Positions 9,069 to 15,868 of a stretch of 21,818 nt of DNA are shown one piece after another. The stretch's first letter is position 1, and each line of letters starts with the position of its first letter. Made by a program: the position numbers and the translations under genes. The stretch covers positions 1 to 21,818 of the forward strand of contig WIXG01000786.1 in NCBI GenBank assembly GCA_009869945.1, given 5' to 3'. Below the pieces are notes generated by a model that ran no database searches, was not told where the DNA came from, and saw only the letters and a list, made by a program, of their open reading frames with translations. The stretch comes from Mesaphorura yosii (taxonomy: Eukaryota > Arthropoda > Collembola > Poduromorpha > Tullbergiidae).

Positions 9069-11081
9069 ATGAGTCTTGATCATCTGCATCTGGTTACAAT
9101 GCTGTTCCTGTACGCAGTCTTGTTGCTGCTGAACCCGCGATCACGGTTTTATGTCTCCGCCTTTCCCAACTTCAACAATCCCGATGATACCGAGTCAAAA
9201 GTGCACTACATCATTCATTATCAGCTTCCCATGTCTCCGTTTGAGGATGCAGAGCAGGAATTCGTTAGTCTATCGAGTTATCACCAGAACTCGTACACAG
9301 TCCGGACCTCAAAGGCTTCGTTTGCAGCAGAAAGTAAACTTTCCCCCTCTCATTCGGCTAATTGGAGTATCTCCCTAAAACGACCTGACCAACATCGACT
9401 ACAACGTGAAACAGTGGTCAATGTCTTCTATTCTTTTCCACGACGGTTCACGGAGTTGCTGGCAGATATTCTCGAGTCTGGGTATGCGTATAATGAAGGA
9501 GCCCTCTGGATTACGATGGTGGAAGCACAGGAGCTGCCAACGTTCATTGGCAGTCATGACGAGTACATGGAGCAAGCGGGCAAAGCAGCACGTGGATTTC
9601 AAGCTACCCTTCTCCTACAAGTTATGCAATCCAACTCATGGGCAATATATTGTCACTTGTGCAGCAGCGAGTCTAAATTCATCTTCAACCCCGTCTTTGT
9701 GCCGCTGCGCGACGTATCACATGAACAAGTTGTGAAATTGGCTCGAGCTTGGAACAGAAACGGTCACGGTAAGCCCGCATTACTACAGAGCAACATGTAC
9801 ATCAACCCCGACCAGATGTCTCGTTGCTTTACATGGAACAAAGAGCCATTCCGTGACTATTTTGACTGTGACGACTATTTCATCCTGCTCTGGATCATTG
9901 GTCAAAGGCTCAACTTCACACTGATACTGGGGAGAGAGTTGCCAACCGGTATTGGACTCCGTGTCTCAACAGATTTCAAGGCAAGTCCATTGCTTCCATT
10001 TCGCGGAGTCCAGTATTATATCAATGATAACAGAGAAGTTGGTGCTGTTTACTGCCAACATGCACTAGGCCTGATTCCACCAACATGGGACTTTCTTTTT
10101 CATCCATTTGACCTCTGGATTTGGTTGGCAATACTTGGCACAACAATCGGACTTGGACTGGTGACTCGAAACGTACGAAAAGGGTTGGACGTATTCTGGC
10201 TATTGCTTGGTCAAGCTGGCGAGGTTGAGTTGACTCCTGGTGTTGGTGGAGTCGCAATCCTTCTCATTGTTCTTACAAATGGATACTTGGGTGTTATCAC
10301 GAGCACTGTGATTGCTCCACTGATCCCAGATGCAATTCGTACGTTACCTCGTCTCGTGAAAGAAGGCTATCAACTAGTACATACTGACGAAATTACTGCA
10401 GGCTATTTCATAGAGAAATACTTGAATCCTATCTTTGATAAATTTAACATTAGTGGATCAGACGTGTGTTGTATCATTGAACCCGACTCTAGAATAGGTT
10501 ATGCACCACCTGAATTCTTAGCTGACAAGAAAGGTTTCATAGTTCGACTACGTGATCCTGAGAACGACGCTCGGGTAATGGGACAGAAGTTGTTGCCGAA
10601 GGATGTAGAAATATCCTGCCATATGCTTGAGCAACGTTTGAATGACAAAGTAATGATCCGTTGGTCATTTAGTGCTCATCTGTCGGAGCCGGTGTTCCAG
10701 TTGATGGCTGGTGAGTTGACGGAGGCCGGGATAACTCAGCTTTGGTATCATTTCTCGTTGTCGCATCGTTCTCGCTATGATACCCTCTTCGTGACGAATA
10801 GTGCTACGGAGAAAGATGCGCCTATCCAACTAGAGTTATTTGGCTCATACGTAGAGATTCTATTCGGATTATGGTTGGGTGCAATTGGAATTTGTAGTAT
10901 CCTTTTTATCTTGGAGGTGTTTGTTGGGCTCTGGCCACGAAAACGCGGGAAGAAACTCGGGGTGGCCATGGCTTATGCTTATACACATCTGGGAGCCTGG
11001 AAACTGAATGCAAATGTGAACAGGGCTCGAATCAGATTTCGGGAGCTGCTGCTGCTGAGGCGTAACAGGGTGACGCAATGA
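9069..11081 (+). CDS. Divergent ionotropic receptor (IR), single exon
   Basis: The ATG at 9069 (context AAC ATG) opens a signal peptide (LVTMLFLYAVLLLL) in a 670-residue intronless frame. The layout is that of arthropod variant IRs derived from ionotropic glutamate receptors: extracellular N-terminal region, S1, first membrane segment at about 346-367 (FDLWIWLAILGTTIGLGLV), pore and second segment at about 375-411, S2, and a last segment at about 591-621 (YVEILFGLWLGAIGICSILF) with a basic cytoplasmic tail. The usual SYTANL-like motif after the pore is strongly degenerate (LTNGYLGVITSTV), and the glutamate-binding residues are not recognisable, as in divergent IRs. The likely role is a tuning subunit of a ligand-gated cation channel in chemosensory neurons; the ligand is unknown. 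AATAAA lies at 11200-11205. Confidence 0.88.
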   Translation: MSLDHLHLVTMLFLYAVLLLLNPRSRFYVSAFPNFNNPDDTESKVHYIIHYQLPMSPFEDAEQEFVSLSSYHQNSYTVRTSKASFAAESKLSPSHSANWSISLKRPDQHRLQRETVVNVFYSFPRRFTELLADILESGYAYNEGALWITMVEAQELPTFIGSHDEYMEQAGKAARGFQATLLLQVMQSNSWAIYCHLCSSESKFIFNPVFVPLRDVSHEQVVKLARAWNRNGHGKPALLQSNMYINPDQMSRCFTWNKEPFRDYFDCDDYFILLWIIGQRLNFTLILGRELPTGIGLRVSTDFKASPLLPFRGVQYYINDNREVGAVYCQHALGLIPPTWDFLFHPFDLWIWLAILGTTIGLGLVTRNVRKGLDVFWLLLGQAGEVELTPGVGGVAILLIVLTNGYLGVITSTVIAPLIPDAIRTLPRLVKEGYQLVHTDEITAGYFIEKYLNPIFDKFNISGSDVCCIIEPDSRIGYAPPEFLADKKGFIVRLRDPENDARVMGQKLLPKDVEISCHMLEQRLNDKVMIRWSFSAHLSEPVFQLMAGELTEAGITQLWYHFSLSHRSRYDTLFVTNSATEKDAPIQLELFGSYVEILFGLWLGAIGICSILFILEVFVGLWPRKRGKKLGVAMAYAYTHLGAWKLNANVNRARIRFRELLLLRRNRVTQ

Positions 11082-11096
11082 AGATGAGACGATTTA

Positions 11097-11152
11097 GATC
11101 AAAGCAGGGTGTGTCCACTCTGCTCGTGGAGTGAACACATCCTGGATCAAAG
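11097..11152. mobile_element. Minimal hAT-like non-autonomous element with 8-bp target duplication
   Basis: A 40-bp element (11105-11144) consists of left arm CAGGGTGTGTCCACTC (11105-11120), 8-nt loop TGCTCGTG and right arm GAGTGAACACATCCTG (11129-11144). The arms pair over 16 positions with one G-T wobble and one mismatch. It is flanked on both sides by the identical 8-mer GATCAAAG (11097-11104 and 11145-11152). Eight-base target duplications and CAGGG termini are typical of hAT DNA transposons, so this looks like an extremely short MITE or a collapsed internal-deletion derivative. It lies in the 3' UTR of the IR gene, between the stop and the poly(A) signal, and would fold in the mRNA. Confidence 0.72.
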
Positions 11153-11199
11153 GACATACATTACATTTGTTACCTATGAATTTTGTTCTAGCATAGCAC

Positions 11200-11205
11200 A
11201 ATAAA
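11200..11205 (+). terminator. Poly(A) signal of the first IR gene
   Basis: AATAAA lies 119 bases after the IR stop codon in A/T-rich sequence. It is the only canonical hexamer close to the gene's 3' end. Confidence 0.65.
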
Positions 11206-11397
11206 ATGTTAGCAAATGAATGTAACTACTAGAGACTCAATTGTTCGTACGATCAAACTAATTAAATCTTCTTTTTATTCACATTCACTGTCTGGAAGTT
11301 TAGTCTATCAGACTAATGTCCATATAAATATTTCCTGATTCCACCTCAATTATTATTGACCTTGCGAAAATAATATTCATCCACTCTTAGCTCAGCA

Positions 11398-11535
11398 TCA
11401 CGACATGACATACCGACAGGCTCCGTTGTCGCCTGGTTGCCCCCCGGGGCCTGCTGCCCCTCTGGTTCCTGATAAACGAGCAGCTCCGCTCGGACCTGGC
11501 GGTTCTCTTGCTCTGGGCTCCCGGACCCGGCAGCT
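11398..11535 (-). pseudogene. Collagen-like gene remnant
   Basis: On the minus strand the frame ending at the TGA at 11398-11400 reads Gly-X-Y triplets (GPS, GAA, GTR, GAA, GPG, GQP, GDN, GAC) and ends RYVMS. One triplet has lost its Gly (RLS). Upstream, GPGAQSK (to about 11535) continues the pattern only after a one-base frame change. It looks like the broken 3' end of a collagen gene. A terminal exon of a live collagen gene is less likely because of the frame break and the lack of a convincing acceptor. It abuts the OMA1 pseudogene. Confidence 0.45.
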
Positions 11536-11595
11536 GGTTATCTGCATGATTTCTGATTGAAGATTAATATGTTGTTATCTGTTGGCTCTTTACAG

Positions 11596-12446
11596 CTGCG
11601 CGGACGCTCACGCAAATCGTGACTTGCTGCATGAGAAGATGAAGGAATGGACCGTGTCTGTGGTCAATGGTGACAAAGTGGTCAATGCCTTTGTCCTACC
11701 TGTAAGCACAAGTCAGAGCCAATTTGCTGATATAACATAGTAAATTACTACTGAATGTATTCTTATTTAAACATACAGACCTGAAATATCTTCATTTCCA
11801 CTGGACTCCTGGACTTTTGCGACGAAGAAGGGCGTTCTGACTCGGCTCTGGCGATATTCCTAGCACACGAATTTGCCCACGTTCTGCTCAGTCATACCCG
11901 GGAGGTGCTGACCAGACTGAATCTCGTCGACGTAATCCTCTATGCTCCCAGGTCTTCTCCTTTGGGCGTATGTGCCTTCAGACATCGCAGCGGCACTTCT
12001 TCACTGGACTATGATGGACCTTTCTCGAACGCTCCTGAAACTTTCTTACACCAGAGCGGGAGCGCTCCTGGAAGCTGATGAAGTCGGCCTAACGTTGGCA
12101 GCGAAGGCTTGCTTCGATGTGCGTGAGTGCATAATTTGGAAAAAGATGGAAATAAAGGAGAAGCTGCAAAGAATGATTCCCACAGACGACTTTATGGTAC
12201 GTTTTCTGAAGCTTAAGGCTGTCCCCTCTTAATTAATTGCCTTATAAATCATGAAAACTTTGTCCAGTCCACCCATCCGTCCAACAAGACTCGGTACGAG
12301 AATTTGATGAAGAAATTGCCCGTAGCTCTTGCGACGAGGAGCACAATTGTCCTAGTCTTCAGCTTATGGATTTGGAGAAAATAATTCTCGACTACGAACA
12401 GACACTGCTGGTGGGACGAGGCGGAAGGTGCCCGTGGTGGTGTTAA
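11596..12446 (+). pseudogene. Partial, decayed copy of OMA1 (exons 4-6)
   Basis: Three blocks match OMA1 exons 4, 5 and 6 in order (11596-11701, 11779-12196, 12268-12446) and keep splice borders at the same places. The copy is therefore a DNA-level duplication, not a retrocopy. Conserved pieces include NRDLL, NAFVLP, AHEFAHVLLSH, EADEVGL, KACFDVREC, IWKKMEIK and STHPSNKTRYENL. Lesions: the exon 4 copy has a net 4-nt shift at its start, the second codon of the exon 5 copy is TGA (11782-11784), a +1 shift occurs near 11940, and a -1 shift near 12345 in the exon 6 copy. Exons 1-3 are missing. No functional protease can be read from it. AATAAA follows at 12489-12494. Confidence 0.9.
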
Positions 12447-12544
12447 ATTGGCAGCTGCATGCATGCAACGAAAGCGAATTTCCTAACCAATAAACAAAAT
12501 TCCTATTTTCCCACTGAGCAATAATAATGAATTGACTTTTGTAG

Positions 12545-12550
12545 TTTATT
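12545..12550 (-). terminator. Poly(A) signal of the stalked kelch gene
   Basis: TTTATT on the + strand reads AATAAA on the minus strand, 15 bases beyond the TAA of the kelch gene at 12565. The 3' UTR would be very short. Confidence 0.6.
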
Positions 12551-12564
12551 CGCCATTCGCTCAA

Positions 12565-13815
12565 TTAGCATTTGGCATAGAACTTATACAAAAGGGCACT
12601 TCCGGTCAGAATCGCCAAGCTTGGCATTCCAGCCCCTCCTGTCTGAACGGATGCGCCATTGTGGGTCGTCGTGCTTGGCATTGTACTGGTGCTCGGCATT
12701 GTGCTGGTGCTCGGCATTGTGCTGGTGCTCGGCATTGTACTGGTGCTCGGCGTAATCGTCGTCGGAGGCGGGTCGACGAGTGGTCCCAGGTCAATGTACG
12801 AGATCTGGTCCCTCAACTCGGTCCCGCTCGTTGTGACATTGACGAAGCTACCTCCAATCACGTAAATTCGGTTGAGTTGCTCGACGAACGCACAACCAAA
12901 TCCAATCAGCTGGCGAGGCCAGTCCTCCACGGTGATCAACTGCGTTCCGCGAGTCGCTGGAATGAAGCGGGCGAGGATGCCTGCGCCTGTGAATGAATTG
13001 TTGAAGCCCAGAACGAATATTTCTGGGTACTCCTGGCGCTCCCGTCGTGCGAGGACGATGCAGCCTTCGCCAAGAAGAGGCATGAACAGTTCAGTGGACA
13101 GCCTGGTCACATCTCCCGTTGAAGGGTCAAACTTCAGAATTTTGTCGTCCCCAAACACGTACACAGCCTCCTCCTCCTCGACCCACACACCAGCCAGATT
13201 CGCTCGTGGCCTGTCGAGCTGCCCCACTGCCACTGTTGACCCGTCTTTATAAACGTAGTCGACCACACCTTGCCTGCTCTCACCGCCCAACGTGTACACG
13301 GTGGTCGAAGTCTCGTTTTGTACTCGAACGATGGCCGCTCGGGCCACGGGCATCGGGAGTGTGCCGTCTTTCAGTGCTTCAACCCGTTCCTCTTCCTGGC
13401 CCGGGCTGGTGATGTTGAGCCTCCAGATCTGAGAAGTGATAAACGGCTCGTTCTCGCCGTACTTCTCTTCGCCGCCGTGGTAGTAAATCTGTCCCAGCCC
13501 CGTGCCAGCTCTGAGAAGCGTACCGCTGGCCACTCCCACTCCAAACGGCATCTGACCCACGACGGTGACGTTGTCGCTGATCAACGAGTACTTGATGATC
13601 TCCGCGGTGTGATCGGCCCCTCCGACCATGTAAACGGCGTCTTGGCCATTGTAGGTGGCCCTGCAGTGGGATCGCGGCGTGGGGAGTGTGGAGTCAGTGG
13701 GAGTGAGCCTCAGGGTTTGCGTTTGTGCGTTTGTCGTCGAGGCCAAGGCCAGCAGGAGTGTGGTCAGAGTTAAAAGTGGACAGGGCACAGTTACCGTACA
13801 ATCGAAAGTTTGCAT
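12565..13815 (-). CDS. Secreted kelch-repeat protein with Ser/Thr stalk and hydrophobic C-terminus
   Basis: This intronless frame of 416 residues starts at the ATG at 13815 (A at -3). A signal peptide (LLTLTTLLLALASTTNA) precedes about six kelch-type blades, each with a hydrophobic strand ending in GG or its degenerate form: VYMVGG, IYYHGG, VYTLGG, VYVFGD, IFVLGF and IYVIGG. Several N-glycosylation sequons are present (NVT, NIT, NET, NNS). After the propeller a PSTSTM repeat (about residues 357-380) forms a mucin-like stalk. It is followed by a small-residue patch and a hydrophobic tail (PSLAILTGSALLYKFYA), which suggests a GPI signal or a C-terminal anchor (inference). It stands head to head with a paralogue at 14650, which lacks the stalk and tail. 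Its promoter has TATA and TCAGT. Confidence 0.88.
   Translation of the reverse strand: MQTFDCTVTVPCPLLTLTTLLLALASTTNAQTQTLRLTPTDSTLPTPRSHCRATYNGQDAVYMVGGADHTAEIIKYSLISDNVTVVGQMPFGVGVASGTLLRAGTGLGQIYYHGGEEKYGENEPFITSQIWRLNITSPGQEEERVEALKDGTLPMPVARAAIVRVQNETSTTVYTLGGESRQGVVDYVYKDGSTVAVGQLDRPRANLAGVWVEEEEAVYVFGDDKILKFDPSTGDVTRLSTELFMPLLGEGCIVLARRERQEYPEIFVLGFNNSFTGAGILARFIPATRGTQLITVEDWPRQLIGFGCAFVEQLNRIYVIGGSFVNVTTSGTELRDQISYIDLGPLVDPPPTTITPSTSTMPSTSTMPSTSTMPSTSTMPSTTTHNGASVQTGGAGMPSLAILTGSALLYKFYAKC
12677..12748. repeat. Four tandem 18-bp repeats inside the kelch gene
   Basis: Units begin at 12677, 12695, 12713 and 12731 with consensus GGCATTGTRCTGGTGCTC. Units 1 and 4 carry A and units 2 and 3 carry G at the R position. 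On the coding strand each unit encodes six residues, PSTSTM in register. Near identity implies recent or continuing expansion, and the repeat is in frame, so the copy number can vary without breaking the gene. Confidence 0.95.
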
Positions 13816-13873
13816 CTTTAAACTCTATAAAATCTTGCTTTCAGGTTATTTTAATTGTGAGCAGAGAATTGTC

Positions 13874-13908
13874 ACTGAAAATTTCCGGGTCTGAGGCTTG
13901 ATTTTATA
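13874..13908 (-). promoter_or_regulatory. TATA plus TCAGT core promoter of the stalked kelch gene
   Basis: On the minus strand TATAAA (13908-13903, in context CTATAAAATC) is followed about 31 bases later by TCAGT (13878-13874), a match to the arthropod initiator at the expected distance. The 5' UTR would be about 60 bases before the ATG at 13815. Confidence 0.75.
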
Positions 13909-14547
13909 GCGGTGTGCTGGAGTAATAGCAGGAGAGTGAGAAGAGTTTTAGCGCTGATTCGAATGAATGGGCGACCCGTCGCGTCATTGGCCGTTAAGTA
14001 GAGTCGTAAAATGTGGGACCCAGAGGAAATTATATCAGCTAGTTCAAACGTCAATTTTTAAGTAGTGCGTTCATTCACTTGAGTCGGACTTAGTCATTAC
14101 GACCTGGCGACGATTAATTGTATTTTCATGTTCATATTGTTGTACTATTTCGACACAAAGGCGAATTAATTCGAGAGGAGCGGCAGCGCATGTAGAATTA
14201 CGGACTGATGGACAATGGACAAGTGATGTCAGGAAGCAGGAAGACCGAATGACAGAGGTCTTGTAATTCTCAGCCGCCTTGTCCTGGCTCCTCTGTCCCA
14301 GATAAATCAGGGTACAAAGGTCAACAATACTGCTGGCGGATGGCGGCACTCTTTCTGACTGTGCCCGAGAGTGCCAATTTCGCAATTTATGGCATGGGTG
14401 CTCTCAGAAAAGATGACTTCAAATTACATTTCCTATCCATTCAAAACCCCCGTGTTTTCTGGCCATGGCTTATCAGAATAGTTGCAATTCTCTTGACTGC
14501 TGCCGGAGCGAAGCGCTGACGCCCTCGCAAAAATCATTTCCAGTGAA
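13909..14547. other. Shared upstream region of the two divergent kelch genes
   Basis: No gene is supported; the longest minus-strand frame (14071-14385) begins at TTG and shows no domain. The region separates the two core promoters (13874-13908 minus, 14548 plus) and may hold shared control elements. I cannot name specific sites. Confidence 0.45.
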
Positions 14548-14553
14548 TATAAA
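14548..14553 (+). promoter_or_regulatory. TATA box of the tail-less kelch gene
   Basis: TATAAA, followed by T, lies 102 bases before the ATG at 14650. A start near 14576-14586 is likely (GCAGTT at 14583), giving a 5' UTR of about 65-75 bases. Confidence 0.55.
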
Positions 14554-14649
14554 TCAAATCATTTCTCACCGAATCAAAGTTTGCAGTTAAAAAAAGCAGA
14601 GCAGACAGGCTGACTTTCGAGGTCTTTGACATAATCACCCAAAACAGAT

Positions 14650-15681
14650 ATGTACTTTAATTACAAGTTATTCTGCATCACGGCCCTGGCCTCACTGGCA
14701 CTGCTCTTTATCCAGCCGGGTCCGAGCCAGGCTCAACTAACACTCGTCGACACACCAACCGGACTCTCGTCTCCGCGTTATGGTGTCCAGGCCGTTTACG
14801 ACGGGCAAGACTCCATTTACTTCACCGGAGGCCTGGCTTACTCAGAGTTCCTGAAGTACTCACTCACCACCGGCACCGTTGCGGTCATCGGCAGCGCGAG
14901 AGGTCTGATCTATGGTGGCATGGCGTGGGCCGGCAACGGACAGATTTATTACTTCGGTGGTTCGTTTGGACTTGGCGGAGTGGGGAAGGCTGAAATCTGG
15001 AAGATACAAATCACGAAAGACACGAACGGAGAGGAGAGAGCAGAAATGACCCAAGTCAATAGCTTCCCAGCCCCACAAATCATGTCGGCCGCTGTCTGGG
15101 ACGAAGGCAACGCGATCTACATCATGGGTGGCTCCAATAACGAGATGGAGGACCTCGACACAATTTTCCAGTACGAAATCGCCAGCAACACACTCACGCT
15201 CGTCAATCGTCTCGACCGACCGCGTTGGACTCTGCAGGGAGTTTTTGACGGGCGAGCCGGAACGACATACGTGTTCGGGGACCTCACAAACAAAATTATC
15301 AAGTACGAGCCGTATCCGGGGGACGTGACCACTTTGGGCACGGTGCTCCCCACCAGCCTGCTGGAGGGATGCCCCGTCCTCGCTCGACAGCGGACGGGAG
15401 AGGCTGAAATATTTCTGATGGGCTTCACACGCGAACTCCCGATCGACGAGACACGCAACGCCTCCGGCATCGTCTGGTTCAGCCCCAAGTCAAGACTCAT
15501 GGCGCCCATCGCTGTTGCCAATTGGCCGTATGGACTGAGTGGGATGGGCTGCGTGTACGTCCCGAAACTCAACCGAATCTACCTGATAGGCGGCGCACAC
15601 AACGCGACAGGGGAGGCTGCGTGGTCTGATCGGATATCCTACATCGACCTGAGTGGATACGTCGACCCTCTTCAAGCATAA
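14650..15681 (+). CDS. Secreted kelch-repeat protein without stalk or anchor
   Basis: This intronless frame of 343 residues has a signal peptide (LFCITALASLALLFI, cleavage likely after PSQA). About six blades follow with strand signatures IYFTGG, IYYFGG, IYIMGG, TYVFGD, IFLMGF and IYLIGG. The order, the degenerate fourth and fifth blades (GD, GF) and the LDRPR motif match the gene at 12565-13815, so the two are paralogues. It ends shortly after the last blade (ISYIDLSGYVDPLQA), with no Ser/Thr repeat or hydrophobic tail, so it should be a freely secreted beta-propeller. Substrate or partner is unknown; secreted kelch-like propellers can act as galactose oxidase-like or binding proteins, but no copper-site signature is visible. 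Poly(A) signal at 15740-15745. Confidence 0.88.
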   Translation: MYFNYKLFCITALASLALLFIQPGPSQAQLTLVDTPTGLSSPRYGVQAVYDGQDSIYFTGGLAYSEFLKYSLTTGTVAVIGSARGLIYGGMAWAGNGQIYYFGGSFGLGGVGKAEIWKIQITKDTNGEERAEMTQVNSFPAPQIMSAAVWDEGNAIYIMGGSNNEMEDLDTIFQYEIASNTLTLVNRLDRPRWTLQGVFDGRAGTTYVFGDLTNKIIKYEPYPGDVTTLGTVLPTSLLEGCPVLARQRTGEAEIFLMGFTRELPIDETRNASGIVWFSPKSRLMAPIAVANWPYGLSGMGCVYVPKLNRIYLIGGAHNATGEAAWSDRISYIDLSGYVDPLQA

Positions 15682-15718
15682 AACAACAGTTAATTGCATT
15701 AGCTAATTTTAACATTCT

Positions 15719-15745
15719 TTTATTTACAAAAATTTCTTAAATAAA
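15719..15745. terminator. Opposed poly(A) signals of kelch and LIN37
   Basis: AATAAA on the + strand (15740-15745) ends the kelch transcript. TTTATT at 15719-15724 is AATAAA on the minus strand and ends LIN37. Since cleavage occurs some 10-30 bases after each signal, the mature transcripts should overlap in antisense. Confidence 0.65.
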
Positions 15746-15868
15746 CCAAAAGCTTAGCTTTGCTTAATTCTTGAAGTAAAATGTTTGTAAATCCAAAAGT
15801 AAAAGATGAGGACTGAGGAGGGAAGTTGAAGTTAATGGAGCTCTGGTAATGAAGCGTCTAACGATTTC

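Noticed and set aside
11596..12446. A processed (retro-) copy of OMA1
   Set aside because: Introns are retained at the same positions and no poly(A) tail or target duplication is seen, so DNA duplication explains it better.
12677..12748. Regular repeats as a possible CRISPR array
   Set aside because: The 18-bp units are directly adjacent with no spacers and encode an in-frame protein repeat in a eukaryotic gene.
14071..14385. Minus-strand frame of 104 codons between the kelch promoters
   Set aside because: It starts at TTG, has no recognisable domain and no supporting promoter or splice signals.
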